This document shows, in pieces, positions 48,879-58,125 of a stretch of DNA of 64,000 bases. Numbering within the stretch: position 1 is the stretch's first letter; every line of letters starts with the position of its first letter. The DNA is from Sulfitobacter sp. THAF37 (GTDB taxonomy: Bacteria; Pseudomonadota; Alphaproteobacteria; Rhodobacterales; Rhodobacteraceae): assembly GCF_009363555.1 (NCBI RefSeq), contig NZ_CP045375.1, positions 1 through 64,000 on the forward strand, read 5' to 3'. The position numbers and the translations under genes were made by a program. Under the pieces are notes generated by a model. It was not told where the DNA came from, did not search any database, and was given only the letters and a program-made list of their open reading frames with translations.

Positions 48879-49511
48879 ATGGGAACACCAAACTTACCGG
48901 CCATTCGTGCGCTTCGCCCCGCATGGAACAAGGGTCGCATCGTTGGATAGAAGCGGCCTTTGAAACCCAAACACGTTTGGGCAATCCGCGTTCGACTTGA
49001 ACTGGCCAAGAACCATCGCGACCTTGCGCTGTTCAATATGGCCATCGACAGCAAACTGCGCGGCTGCGACCTGGTGAAGATGAAAGTCGTCGACGTCATG
49101 GCGTCCGGTCAGATCAAAGAACGGGCATCGGTCCTTCAAAGCAAAACCCAGAAACCTGTGCGATTTGAGATATCCGAGGGCACACGCGCCTCTGTCGAAA
49201 AGTGGATGGAAGATGAGCTCATGGTCGGCTCGGAGTACCTTTGGTCGGGTCGGTTCCATGAACGTCTGCACATCTCGACACGCCAGTACGCCCGGATCGT
49301 CCGAGATTGGGTCACGTCGATCGGTCTGGAGGCCAGCGCATACGGAACGCATTCGATGAGGCGAACAAAGGTGACCCAGATCTACAAGAAAACGGGCAAC
49401 CTGAGGGCGGTCCAGCTGCTACTTGGGCACACCAAAATGGACAGCACCGTCCGGTATCTCGGCGTGGAACTGGAAGATGCCCTTGCGATTGCAGAGGCCA
49501 TTGAAATCTAG
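48879..49511 (+). pseudogene. Tyrosine recombinase (integrase) with nonsense codon
   Basis: ATG at 48879 with GGAGGATC upstream starts MGTPNLPAIRALRPAWNKGR. TAG at 48948-48950 interrupts it after RIVG, in the same frame as KRPLKPKHVWAIRVRLELAK and the rest. A single CAG-to-TAG change would explain it. The downstream part keeps the catalytic landmarks: Arg in SKLRGCDLV, HSMRR, LLLGHTKM and Tyr in RYLG. A TTG at 48960 could restart a product lacking 27 residues. About 210 codons in total, a small single-domain integrase. Confidence 0.85.
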
Positions 49512-49727
49512 CAACTTGGGCCGTCTTCGCGGGCGGCCCAAAGCGGACATTAGTCTGCAAACTTTGTCCGAGCTGCTCTCGGCCGATAGTTGCCCTCCGG
49601 TGGCGACTGCGGTTTCTCGTGTCGCAGCCCACTTAGTAGTCATTCGGCGCCTTTGCAAAATCTGGAGGTCGTCGATTGAGAAACGTGCAGACAAGACCGC
49701 AACTCGCTGCGCCTGCGCCTGTATCGG

Positions 49728-50237
49728 TTATCCCTTTGTTTGAAATTTCAGGTATAGCTCGTCAAGGAACGGGGCTTTGGCGCCTAGATACTCCGCAATC
49801 CCGCCTTTGTTGTCTCTTTCAAGGCGCAACTTAAGCTCTGCATATGCTCTACGGTCAGAAGAATTTGCCCGCAAGTGTTCACGTATTCCGAGCATTCGAC
49901 TAATCTGTGTGTGACCCAATACGCAGACGTGAAGTTTGTGCGTTCGGATCCTACCTCTATCGCGTTTGAAAAAGTGATGACCATTCATCAGGTCCCCACC
50001 TCGATTATACTTCAAACGAAGCAGTTCCCCCTGCCAATGATGCAGTAGACCTAGTTCGGAAACGACCACCAGCATGTCAATTTCGGGTTTCGCCGCAAGA
50101 CCTTCGACCGCAGTGCTTCCGACGTGGTGGATTTCGACAAACGCGTCTCCGAAGATAGGCCGAAGCCGTTTCGCCTCAGCTTCATAATGCCGAGGCCAAT
50201 TCTTGTCGTAGTCGGTGATTGAACTTGTCAGCGGCAT
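49728..50237 (-). CDS. GrpB-family (UPF0157) nucleotidyltransferase-fold protein
   Basis: A 169-residue protein. The family pattern is clear: ITDYDKNWPRHYEAEAKRLR, then VEIHHVGSTAVEGLAAKPEI and DMLVVV, which hold the GS and DxD nucleotidyltransferase-like residues, and YNRGGDLMNGHHFFKRD. The substrate is unknown; relatives include CoaE fusions and resistance-like nucleotidyltransferases. ATG at 50237 is preferred to 50264. Confidence 0.88.
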   Translation of the reverse strand: MPLTSSITDYDKNWPRHYEAEAKRLRPIFGDAFVEIHHVGSTAVEGLAAKPEIDMLVVVSELGLLHHWQGELLRLKYNRGGDLMNGHHFFKRDRGRIRTHKLHVCVLGHTQISRMLGIREHLRANSSDRRAYAELKLRLERDNKGGIAEYLGAKAPFLDELYLKFQTKG

Positions 50238-50596
50238 TCCACGACCATAACGTGTATCCATCAATTAGTGGAAGGGGGCGCCCGCTGCTTTGCCGAATGC
50301 GGGAGGCATTGGATTGCTGTTGGCGTCGGTGGCAACACAGCAACTTCTTGACAAGGAGCCTCGTGAGGGTCCGTTCGTCTACACGTTTTTCTTTTTCGCG
50401 TTCGACCCCAAATATTTTTCGGATGGGATGATTATGCCTGAAATATGCGCCGCCGATCTGCATCCGAATGAGCCTGCTATCGTGTGCTCGCAGGTTCCTG
50501 ATGAGTAGGAAAGACTTTTACTTTCGGGATTGCTAGGGTCTTCCGACCCTACGGTCTTTCAGCTCACCACTGCCGCCCCCACTTGTCACCGACTAT
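50238..50596. other. Mostly unassigned stretch with a possible short plus-strand ORF
   Basis: A 72-codon plus-strand frame (50290-50508, TTG start) reads GGIGLLLASVATQQLLDKEP and FVYTFFFFAFDPKYFSDGMI, which looks more protein-like than chance. It has no good ribosome site or family match. Nothing else is recognised here. Confidence 0.25.
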
Positions 50597-50961
50597 TCAA
50601 TCGCGTCCTGAGCCTTCACTGCAGCGGACGAGGTCCACGATGAACACGTCCTTCCAAACAACGTTAAGCCGGTCAGGCCCCTCCCGCTGAGTGAAGCGGA
50701 AATAAGTACGCTCTCGCGAACCAATCTCAGCCTGCCCTTCGATCTGGAGAAAATCGGCTGCGATATAGATAACCGGCGCTGTTCGGACGATGTCGCGCAC
50801 AATGGCATCGCCGCCGAAAGTCAAGATCATATCTTCTGCGATTTCGATCTTCGTGATCGAGGTGCCGAGCTTTTCGCACTGGGATGTAGAAACATCCCAG
50901 GTCCCGATGATGCTGTCCGGCAGTACCTCCGCAGATGTGGGCGAGGCGGCAAATGACAGGA

Positions 50962-51933
50962 CTAGGTGTCACATCCCGCGTGATTGTAGACGCGCTTCTT
51001 GAACATCTCTGGCCTCTGACGTTGCCAGTCCTTGAGCGCCCTGATGGGCGTTTGGCCCTTCAGGGCTGATTGCGGCAACTGGCTGTTATAGAGGTGGACG
51101 TAGCGCAGGATGGTCTGCTCCAAGTCCTCGCCGCTCTGGAAGCGGTGGCTCTGTAGGACATCCTCGATCCGGCCATTGAAGCGCTCGACCATGCCGTTGG
51201 TCTGCGGGTGCATCGGCGGGGTCAGGCGATGCTCGATGCCAAGTTCGGAGCAGAGCAGGTCGAATTCGTGCTCTCCGGTGGCGGCGCGCTTGCGCAGGCC
51301 GAAGAGGTGGTCGGTGAAAGCCTTGCCGTTGTCGGTCAGCACGCGGGTGATCTTCATCGGTGCCGCGCGCTCCAGGTCGCGCAGGAAGCGGCGCGCGTTG
51401 GCAGCAGTCTGCGCCGGATAGATGCGCACGAAGACCCACCGCGTCGCCCGGTCGATGGCCACGAAGAGGTAGCGACGGCGGTCCTCGTCGGCCATCTGGG
51501 GTAGATATTTGATGTCGATGTGCAGGTAGCCAGGCTCGTAAGCCTTGAAAGTGCCATGCGCGGGCTTCGGCTCTTTCGGCTTCAGCGCCTGCAGGTTGCC
51601 CACCCCATGGCGGCGCAGGCAGCGGTCGAGGCCAGACCGCGAGACGTGCGGATTGAGGAACTCGCGCACCACCGCGAGCAGGTCGTCGAGCGGCAGCAGA
51701 AGCGCCTTGCGCAACGCCACCGCGACGGCCTCCTGAGGTGGGGTCAAGGTTGTCTGCAACCGGTGCGGAGTGTGGCTCCGGTCGTGGACGTCGTCTCGGC
51801 TCCGCCACTTCCAGACCGTCTGTTCGGAGATCCCGTAGCGCTCGGCCACCAGCCAGGCCGGTTCGCTGCTCGCCTGGATCGCCGTCCGGATCTTCGGTGT
51901 CGTGGTGGCCTGCTTGTGCAGAGAGATCAGCAT
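50962..51933 (-). CDS. IS481 transposase
   Basis: A 323-residue transposase. The N-terminal helix-turn-helix is SEPAWLVAERYGISEQTVWK, and a second HTH follows in the LNPHVSRSGLDRCLRRHGVG region. The DDE core has HIDIKYLPQM, TDNGKAFTDHLFG and a Glu in PQTNGMVERFNGRIEDVL. The frame is intact and its stop lies just past the left inverted repeat. It should be able to mobilise the element. Confidence 0.93.
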   Translation of the reverse strand: MLISLHKQATTTPKIRTAIQASSEPAWLVAERYGISEQTVWKWRSRDDVHDRSHTPHRLQTTLTPPQEAVAVALRKALLLPLDDLLAVVREFLNPHVSRSGLDRCLRRHGVGNLQALKPKEPKPAHGTFKAYEPGYLHIDIKYLPQMADEDRRRYLFVAIDRATRWVFVRIYPAQTAANARRFLRDLERAAPMKITRVLTDNGKAFTDHLFGLRKRAATGEHEFDLLCSELGIEHRLTPPMHPQTNGMVERFNGRIEDVLQSHRFQSGEDLEQTILRYVHLYNSQLPQSALKGQTPIRALKDWQRQRPEMFKKRVYNHAGCDT

Positions 51934-52025
51934 GTTCCCACCCCCTCCCGAACCTCGCGCAGCATCGATCTTGCCATGAACAGGGCTGACCGGCGAGGGT
52001 CTATGTGATCATCCGGGATGGAACA
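50967..52025 (-). mobile_element. IS481-family insertion sequence, 1059 bp
   Basis: Terminal inverted repeats TGTCACATCCCGCGTGAT (left) and TGTTCCATCCCGGATGAT (right, read inward) flank one transposase gene. A 6-bp target duplication ACTAGG is present on both sides (50961-50966 and 52026-52031). The intact duplication and transposase suggest a recent insertion. Confidence 0.93.
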
Positions 52026-52231
52026 ACTAGGATCGAAAGTTTAAGAAGTGAACGTGGCATGAGGCAGCTCCTAAAATATCTTAACGCCAAATAGCGATGC
52101 CGGTTCACTAACTCCAAGACTACTCGCGTACTAAATTGGCGCAAAGCCGTACTTGGTTTGCCTTGTTTCGTGTGCTCGCCTCCAATCACCAAAATTTTTT
52201 ATTTTCTATACACTGCGTCGGCTGAACAACT

Positions 52232-53064
52232 AGGGTCAGAACCCATCGATTTCCGATTAGTGGCATGAATCACGGGTCGAAAGTTGAGCGGTGACCATGC
52301 CTGATCTTTCCTGGTTGAGCGATGCACAGATGGCGCGCCTTGCGCCCTTCTTCCCGAAGCCACAAAGCAAGCCTCGAGTCGATAATCGGCGCTTGTTGAG
52401 CCGGATTATCTTCATCAATCGCAATGGCTTGCAGTGGCGCGATGCCTGAGCGGCCCATGGTCCGCACAAGGCACTCTACAACCGCTAGAAGCGGTGGAGC
52501 GACAAGGACATCTTTGCCCGAATGAGGGCCGGTCTGGCTGCCGAACATGGAAAAAAATAAACCGTGACGATTGATGTCTCCTATCTCAAACCAAACCGTA
52601 CAGCGACCAGTATGGGCGTCAAAAAGGGGGCGTGGGCGTCTGATTTTTCGCACGAAGGGCGGCATGAACACTAAATTGCACGCCATTTGCGACATCCAGG
52701 GCCGACCAATCAATCTGATCGTTGCAGCAGGACAAGTCAGCGATTACATCGGCGCACGGGCCTAGCAGAGCAGCCTGTCGAATGTTTACTAGCTGCTCGG
52801 TGACCGTGGTTATGAGGCCAATTGGTTCAGAGAAGCGTTGAAAGACAATGGGATACGCGCCTGTACCCCTGATCGGACACAACGGAAGAAAACTGTCAGA
52901 TACAACAAGCGTCGCTATAAGCAACGCAACCGGATGAAACTCGTGTTCGGCAGGCTCACGGAGTAGCGGTGAGCGACATCATGATCCGACCGATGCCCAA
53001 AGGTCTGCCTGTCAGCAATCGTCCTCGCAGCACGCGTCATTTATTGGCTATGAGTCCTGACCCT
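52232..53064 (+). mobile_element. IS5-family element, decayed
   Basis: Inverted repeats AGGGTCAGAACCCAT (52232-52246) and, on the other strand, AGGGTCAGGACTCAT (53064-53050) enclose an 833-bp element with a broken transposase. The size and ends fit the IS427 group of IS5. Confidence 0.75.
52297..53053 (+). pseudogene. IS5 transposase remnant
   Basis: Begins MPDLSWLSDAQMARLAPFFP and continues KPRVDNRRLLSRIIFINRNG then LQWRDA before TGA at 52447. Further in-frame TAG and TAA stops follow, and the frame shifts after GVKKGAWAS. Recognisable later pieces are GGMNTKLHAICDIQGRPINL, GDRGYEANWFREALKDNGIR and a terminal RCPKVCLSAIVLAARVIYWL. Three stops and at least one frameshift show long-term decay. 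Confidence 0.88.
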
Positions 53065-53168
53065 GGTAGTCGGTGAATACGGATCGTCGAAGTGATGTAT
53101 CTAGCCAAATAGGATGCGAACGAGATTGCTCCAGTCATTTGATCGTTGGGCCGACATGTCTTGATGGA

Positions 53169-53891
53169 TCAACCCTTTCGAAGTTCGTTGTACGGACAGA
53201 CATCATCTTCGAAGGGAACGTGTCTTCTGCGGAAATTGGTTTCCGCTAGTGCTTCCGGACTGCTGATCCGATCCATCCTGAAGTGCCGAAAGCCATGGCG
53301 GTCAGGGTCCCAACCGACAAGGTACCATAGTGGCGGCAGGACAAGCATGGCCTGAGGCTCCACTTCCCGCTGGGTCTCGCGCCCCTGTGCATCGCGATAC
53401 CGGAACCGGAGGAGCCGTCGAGCAAGGAACGCGGTTTCGAAGGCAGGTAGCAGATCCGGATCCATTCGCCCCATATCCGACAGATCCTGCAGCGGCGACA
53501 ACTGACCGATGTGCAGGCATGCGAGCATCGCGCGCAAATCTCTGACCTTGTCAGCCGACAGCGACCTCTCGATCTTGGCCAGGCCAAGGTCCGCAAGATC
53601 TGCGAAAGGAAGGTTTCCGGCGGCGCGCATGGCTGCGACGCTGATGAGCAAAGCAAACACTTCCGGGACCAGAAGCTTGGCCGTTGTGTGCAGCGATTGC
53701 GGATCGAGCTGTACTCCGCCGCCTCGCCCCACGTCGGAATGAATCACATATCCTTCATCCCGCAAGGCACCGATATCGCGCAGAATGGTCCGCCGGGAGG
53801 CCCCGACCTCCTGCGAAAGCGCCCCAATCGTGGACGTGCCGTTCCGACGCAGCGTGCGGACGATCGCGTCATGTCTGAGTCTTACGTTCAT
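53169..53891 (-). CDS. WYL-domain transcription regulator (YafY/DeoR-like)
   Basis: A 240-residue regulator. An N-terminal winged helix (RTLRRNGTSTIGALSQEVGA then SRRTILRDIGALRDEGYVI) is followed by the WYL ligand-sensing domain with FRYRDAQGRETQREVEPQAM, LVLPPLWYLVGWDPDRHGFR. It is divergent from a RidA gene, and a perfect dyad lies between them, so it probably controls that gene and itself. Confidence 0.92.
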   Translation of the reverse strand: MNVRLRHDAIVRTLRRNGTSTIGALSQEVGASRRTILRDIGALRDEGYVIHSDVGRGGGVQLDPQSLHTTAKLLVPEVFALLISVAAMRAAGNLPFADLADLGLAKIERSLSADKVRDLRAMLACLHIGQLSPLQDLSDMGRMDPDLLPAFETAFLARRLLRFRYRDAQGRETQREVEPQAMLVLPPLWYLVGWDPDRHGFRHFRMDRISSPEALAETNFRRRHVPFEDDVCPYNELRKG

Positions 53892-53911
53892 TTGCAAAGG
53901 ATAGCACAAAA

Positions 53912-53930
53912 GGTGCCAAGATTTGGCACC
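53912..53930. promoter_or_regulatory. Operator dyad between the WYL regulator and ridA-like gene
   Basis: GGTGCCAA-GAT-TTGGCACC, perfect 8-bp arms, centred 30 bp upstream of the WYL regulator start and about 55 bp from the RidA ATG. Confidence 0.75.
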
Positions 53931-53976
53931 GTTTTGTTCTACCCCTTTTCAGCAACTGTAAAAAGGAGATTGCGAC

Positions 53977-54372
53977 ATGGAACGAACGGCAGTGAACCCG
54001 TGGGATTGGTCGATCAAGCTGGGATACAACCAGGCCGAAGCGATCGAGGGCGCAACGCGCCAGCTGATCTGCTCGGGTCAAACGTCGGTCGACGCGAACG
54101 GAAATCCGCAACATGCCGGTGATATGCGGGCACAGATCGACCTCGCCCTGGACAATCTCGAGGCGGTGCTGAAAGGGGCTGACATGGACTTCGGCAATGT
54201 CGTCCGGCTCGGCATCTACGCGACGGACGTGGACGAGGCTTTGAAGAACTTCGACCTGATGGGGATGCGGTTTGGCCCTCACCAAGTGGCACCACCGATG
54301 ACCTTGCTTGGGGTCACCCGCCTCGCCATGCCGGGTCTGCTGTTTGAGATCGAAGCGACAGCAGCAGCCTAA
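53977..54372 (+). CDS. RidA-family protein
   Basis: A 131-residue RidA/YjgF-like enamine/imine deaminase or endoribonuclease-like protein. The family core is QLICSGQTSVDANGNPQHAG, DMRAQIDLALDNLEAVLKGA and VVRLGIYATDVDEALKNFD. The C-terminus is TLLGVTRLAMPGLLFEIEAT, with the catalytic Arg in GVTRLA. ATG at 53977 follows AAGGAG. It is paired with the divergent WYL regulator. Confidence 0.92.
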   Translation: MERTAVNPWDWSIKLGYNQAEAIEGATRQLICSGQTSVDANGNPQHAGDMRAQIDLALDNLEAVLKGADMDFGNVVRLGIYATDVDEALKNFDLMGMRFGPHQVAPPMTLLGVTRLAMPGLLFEIEATAAA

Positions 54373-54523
54373 GTGAACGAGGGAAGCGGTCATCGGCCCA
54401 AGTATAGCGCGCGGCCGCTTCCTTCTCAGGACAAAAATTAATTGAATTGCAGCGATGTGCCTGATTCACTGAAGACCAAAGCAGGGCCATCTTAAACTTG
54501 CCTTTTCGTAACTGGACCCTCCA

Positions 54524-55255
54524 ATGACTGCGATCTACGACACAATCGGTTTGAACTACGCCGAATTGCGACGGGCAGATTCTAGAATTTTCCAGTCGAT
54601 CCATAAGGCGCTTGGCGACGGCAGAACTGTTCTAAACGTCGGTGCGGGCGCCGGCTCCTATGAACCGATTGATCGAGACGTCACGGCCCTCGAACCGTCG
54701 TCCGAGATGATCGCGCAAAGACTTCCATCCAAGACAAAAGTCGTTCAAGGCAGAGCTGAAAATTTGCCATTTGATGACAATAGTTTCGACGCCGTCATGG
54801 CCGTGTTAACGGTCCATCACTGGAACGACAAGGAAAACGGCATGGCTGAGATGCGCCGCGTGTCTCGTGGCCCTATCGTGATACTCACGTATGATCCCGC
54901 CTTCCGTGACTTCTGGCTTCTCGACTACTTCCCGGAACTTGCCGCAGCAGATGAAGGGCTGATGCCTCCATTGAACAATTACAGCGACTGGCTTGGCCGC
55001 GTGAACATATCACCGGTTCCAATCCCGCACGATTGTTCAGACGGGTTCCTTGCTGCCTACTGGCGACGCCCCGAAGCATATCTTGATGCTCGCGTCCGCG
55101 CGGCAATATCTTCATTCTGGAAGCTGGGCGACACCGCACCAGGTTTACAACGTCTCAAGACAGACCTCGAAAGCGGCAACTGGCGAAGGAAATATGGGGA
55201 GCTTCTTGATCTCGATGAGCTCGACTGTGGGTACAGGCTGGTCGTCGCATCTTGA
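54524..55255 (+). CDS. Class I SAM-dependent methyltransferase
   Basis: A 243-residue methyltransferase of the Methyltransf_11 type. SAM motif I is VLNVGAGAGSYEP, the acidic strand-2 end is VTALEPSSEMIAQRL, and motif IV-like NSFDAVMAVLTVHHW. The rest (YDPAFRDFWLLDYFPELAAA) differs from known families, so the substrate is unknown. It stands alone, with about 150 bp of gene-free sequence on its upstream side. Confidence 0.9.
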   Translation: MTAIYDTIGLNYAELRRADSRIFQSIHKALGDGRTVLNVGAGAGSYEPIDRDVTALEPSSEMIAQRLPSKTKVVQGRAENLPFDDNSFDAVMAVLTVHHWNDKENGMAEMRRVSRGPIVILTYDPAFRDFWLLDYFPELAAADEGLMPPLNNYSDWLGRVNISPVPIPHDCSDGFLAAYWRRPEAYLDARVRAAISSFWKLGDTAPGLQRLKTDLESGNWRRKYGELLDLDELDCGYRLVVAS

Positions 55256-55315
55256 TGTTGCGGTCACTCTCATGATCGCGTTGGTTCAGCAGCCAAAGAT
55301 CCAGGTCACGCCCGT

Positions 55316-56140
55316 TTATGGGTCCGGTTTGCTTGCGACAATAAGTGCGTGCCCGCAGGTAGCTACCACTGCCTCGTTTAACGAAAGCTTGTCGGCTTGT
55401 TTTTGCATGACTTTCGCAAGATCAGGGTCGTTGTGGGCAACTTCCAGATACGCCTTCTCTCTTCCGTAATGAATGCTCCGGACAGAAATGGTCTTGTCGA
55501 CCTGAAACCCTGAAGCGCGGAAGAGATCACCGGCTTCTAGTGGTGTCAGGTAACACCCGGACTGAAAGCCTTCGGCAGAGGGATTCTCAAATATGCCGTC
55601 GGTTGCCGCGTCGGTGAACGCAGAGACATTGACCTGCTCCGGCGATCTAGCCGCTCGATCTATCAGATCCGCAACGCCGCTCAGCCTCGGAATGAACGCG
55701 GCCAGAATGATACCTCCCGGACGCAAGACACGAAAACAGTCGCGCGCGGCCGCCGTTCGGTCTTCACTCTTCGTCAGGTGATAAAACGGTCCAAGGGCAA
55801 GGACGCAGTCGAAGGAAGCGTCGGCGAAGGCCGAGAGATCGGTCGCATCGCCAACAACCGCGCGCGGCGTTGTGCTGGCGTGCGGACTGGCGGCAATCCG
55901 GGCATTGGCCTCTTCGACAAGGTGCGGCGAGAGATCAACAAGTTGGCACCGATGCCCTCGCTCCGCCATGGCGAGTGTGTAGCGCCCGGGACCACCACCC
56001 AGATCCAGCATATCGCATGCCGCCGGAACGGAGCGATCAATGATCCGCAGCGTCCGGTCCAGTTCGACGATGCCGGCGGGCGTCTCCAGTCGTGCCCACT
56101 CGTCGAAGCTATCGTAGTATTGGAGTATGGAGGCCGTCAT
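55316..56140 (-). CDS. Class I SAM-dependent methyltransferase
   Basis: A 274-residue methyltransferase. Motif I DMLDLGGGPGRYTLAMAERG, strand-2 LVDLSPHLVEEAN, DATDLSAFADASFDCVLALG and CFRVLRPGGIILAAFIP are all present. It resembles small-molecule methyltransferases in resistance and repair contexts. It lies just downstream of the PEP-mutase-like and ada genes on the same strand. Confidence 0.9.
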   Translation of the reverse strand: MTASILQYYDSFDEWARLETPAGIVELDRTLRIIDRSVPAACDMLDLGGGPGRYTLAMAERGHRCQLVDLSPHLVEEANARIAASPHASTTPRAVVGDATDLSAFADASFDCVLALGPFYHLTKSEDRTAAARDCFRVLRPGGIILAAFIPRLSGVADLIDRAARSPEQVNVSAFTDAATDGIFENPSAEGFQSGCYLTPLEAGDLFRASGFQVDKTISVRSIHYGREKAYLEVAHNDPDLAKVMQKQADKLSLNEAVVATCGHALIVASKPDP

Positions 56141-56181
56141 TGCATCTCTATCGCATCCGGTCGGTCACAGGCTGCAGCGCA

Positions 56182-56952
56182 TCACGAGGCAAGAGCCTCG
56201 GACTGCGCAGCAACCAGGTCTTTCATGGCCATGATGTAAGGTCCGGGCCCGTAGCTGGCACGTGCCACGCCGAGCGATGCGACCTTGGACACCGATGACA
56301 ATTCCCCCATCATCATGACGTTGACCGGAAGCGTCGACGCCTCGCAGATGCGCGAGATAAGCGTCGGGTCGGTCAGCCCGGGGATGAAATAGCCGTCCGC
56401 GCCCGCCTCGGCATAGCTGTTCTGGCGCGCGATCGCTTCTTCGACCAGAAGCGCGTGTTGAACGCCCGCTTCGTTCTTCAGAAACAGGTCCGTCCTCGCG
56501 TTGATAAAGAACGGGAGGCCAGCATCGTCTGCTGCCTTCCGTACGGCGCGCAGGCGCGCGACCTGGTCTTCCACCGGATGGAGACCCTCCCCGCCGACGA
56601 TCTGGTCTTCGAAGTTCAATCCGATTGCGCCGCAGTCGATCAGGCGTCTTACATTCGCGGCGATATCATCGGGCGATTGTGCATAGCCGCCTTCGAAATC
56701 GACAGTGACGGGACAATCCACCGCGGCGGTGATCCGCTCGACCAGGGTCAGAACGAGATCTAGCGGGATCGCCTCGCCGTCCTCGAAGCCGTGCGCTGCG
56801 GCCATGGACCAGCTGCCGGTGGCCACCGCCGGTGCGCCAGCCTCGACCAATGCTTTCGCGCCGCCCGCGTCCCAGATGTTATAAAGGACAAAGGGGGTGC
56901 CCGGCTTATGCAACGCGCGGAACGCCTTCGCCTTCTGAGCCTGGTTCGTCAT
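56182..56952 (-). CDS. Isocitrate lyase/phosphonomutase-family protein
   Basis: A 256-residue (beta/alpha)8 enzyme of the PEP mutase/isocitrate lyase superfamily: FVLYNIWDAGGAKALVEAGA, VATGSWSMAAAHGFEDGE, VDFEGGYAQSPDDIAANV, GLNFEDQIVGGEGLHPVEDQ and FINARTDLF. The metal-binding Asp/Glu residues are present. The substrate is not evident; relatives cleave 2-methylisocitrate or oxaloacetate. The start overlaps the ada stop by 4 bases. Confidence 0.9.
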   Translation of the reverse strand: MTNQAQKAKAFRALHKPGTPFVLYNIWDAGGAKALVEAGAPAVATGSWSMAAAHGFEDGEAIPLDLVLTLVERITAAVDCPVTVDFEGGYAQSPDDIAANVRRLIDCGAIGLNFEDQIVGGEGLHPVEDQVARLRAVRKAADDAGLPFFINARTDLFLKNEAGVQHALLVEEAIARQNSYAEAGADGYFIPGLTDPTLISRICEASTLPVNVMMMGELSSVSKVASLGVARASYGPGPYIMAMKDLVAAQSEALAS

Positions 56953-58022
56953 TGCAAGTGTTCCTTCTGTTCAAGTCTGTAACGTGTTTCGATTTCCAGC
57001 AGCCGCTGCTTGCGCCACAGCCCGCCCCCGTACCCCGTCAGGCTGCCATCGGCACCGATGACCCGGTGGCACGGGATCATCAGCGCGATCTGGTTGGCGC
57101 CGTTGGCGCGCGCGACCGCGCGCGTCGCGGCGGGGTCGCCGATTGCGATGGCGATGTCGCGATAGCTGCGTGTTTGACCTGCGGGAATGTCGCGGAGGGC
57201 ATCCCAGACGATTTTCGAAAAGGCCGTGCCCGGCGGCGCCAACGGTGTTTCAAACTGGCTCGATGTGCCCGCAAAGAAGGCGTCAAGCTCTGCCGCCGCC
57301 TGTTCCGTCGCGGCCGTCTTGCCCAGACCGATCGCATTCCGGCCGTGCATCGCCAGCTTCTTGAGCTCGTTCGGCAGCGCCTTGCGGTCCACGAATTCGA
57401 GAAGATGCAGATGAGACGTGCTGGACACCGCGACCATGTCGCCAAGCGGTGTCGGGATCCAGGACGCGAGCAGAGTTCCCTCTGTGCCGAGGTCTTTTGG
57501 TCGACACCCCAGTAGCCGGGCGAAAGCGGCCCGGAAGGCACTGGGCGAGTCGAACCCCGCCTCCAGTTGCGCCTCGATGACCTTGCCACCATCGGCAAGC
57601 ACCTCGAACCCGTCGCGCAGGCGGCGCTGACGCGCCATCTCGAGGAATGTCATACCGAACTGTCGTTTGAAACTGCGCCGCACCGTGGAAATGTCGTAAC
57701 CCAGCCGCGCGATGTCCCGTTCGGACCATCTGACCTCAGGCTTTTCGTCCAGAAGCATCAGAAGCTCACCGACAACGGGATCGGCGGCGGCGGCTGCTTG
57801 CATGGGATGGCACCGTTTGCATGGCCGAAAGCCCGTTTCGATGCATTCCCCGATGGTGGCAACGAAGGTGCAATTCTCGGACTTCGGCTTGCGGGCCGGG
57901 CAGGTCAACCGGCAGAAAATCCCGGTTGTTCCGACGCAGACGTAGGCTCGTCCGTCATACCCCTCGTCGCGGTCCAGAAGGGCGCGGTAAAGCGTGTCGT
58001 GATCTGGCAGATCGAAAAGCAT
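56949..58022 (-). CDS. ada: Ada bifunctional alkylation-response regulator/methyltransferase
   Basis: A 357-residue Ada protein. The N-terminal zinc domain has the four Cys (YVCVGTTGIFCRLTCPARKP, ECIETGFRPCKRCHP). An AraC-type HTH follows (ERDIARLGYDISTVRRSFKR). The C-terminal O6-methylguanine methyltransferase has the active-site PCHRV near the end and the Arg finger ARANGANQ. It repairs alkylated DNA and activates the adaptive response. Start at 58022 (MLFDLPDHDT) is the family start. Confidence 0.95.
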   Translation of the reverse strand: MLFDLPDHDTLYRALLDRDEGYDGRAYVCVGTTGIFCRLTCPARKPKSENCTFVATIGECIETGFRPCKRCHPMQAAAAADPVVGELLMLLDEKPEVRWSERDIARLGYDISTVRRSFKRQFGMTFLEMARQRRLRDGFEVLADGGKVIEAQLEAGFDSPSAFRAAFARLLGCRPKDLGTEGTLLASWIPTPLGDMVAVSSTSHLHLLEFVDRKALPNELKKLAMHGRNAIGLGKTAATEQAAAELDAFFAGTSSQFETPLAPPGTAFSKIVWDALRDIPAGQTRSYRDIAIAIGDPAATRAVARANGANQIALMIPCHRVIGADGSLTGYGGGLWRKQRLLEIETRYRLEQKEHLQ

Positions 58023-58125
58023 GTCGTATCCCAAGGGCAGGTGCGGTTGTCCCCGATACCTACGCGCCAAACAGCGTTTGGTCCGTCGAAAATCGGGCGT
58101 GTATTTCACTTCTTTTTCGACGACC

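Larger units (their letters stand above)
50597..52060 (-). pseudogene. Secreted hypothetical protein gene split by an IS481 element
   Basis: The start (ATG at 52060, AGGAG site) and first 12 codons lie right of the IS; the rest lies left of it. Removing the IS and one copy of the ACTAGG target repeat restores a 132-residue frame: MPRSLLKLSILVLSFAASPT then SAEVLPDSIIGTWDVSTSQC, a classic signal peptide followed by a small beta-rich domain. Residues EDMILTFGGDAIVRDIV and VVWKDVFIVDLVRC follow. No family is recognised. The fragment left of the IS is unlikely to be expressed. Confidence 0.85.
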
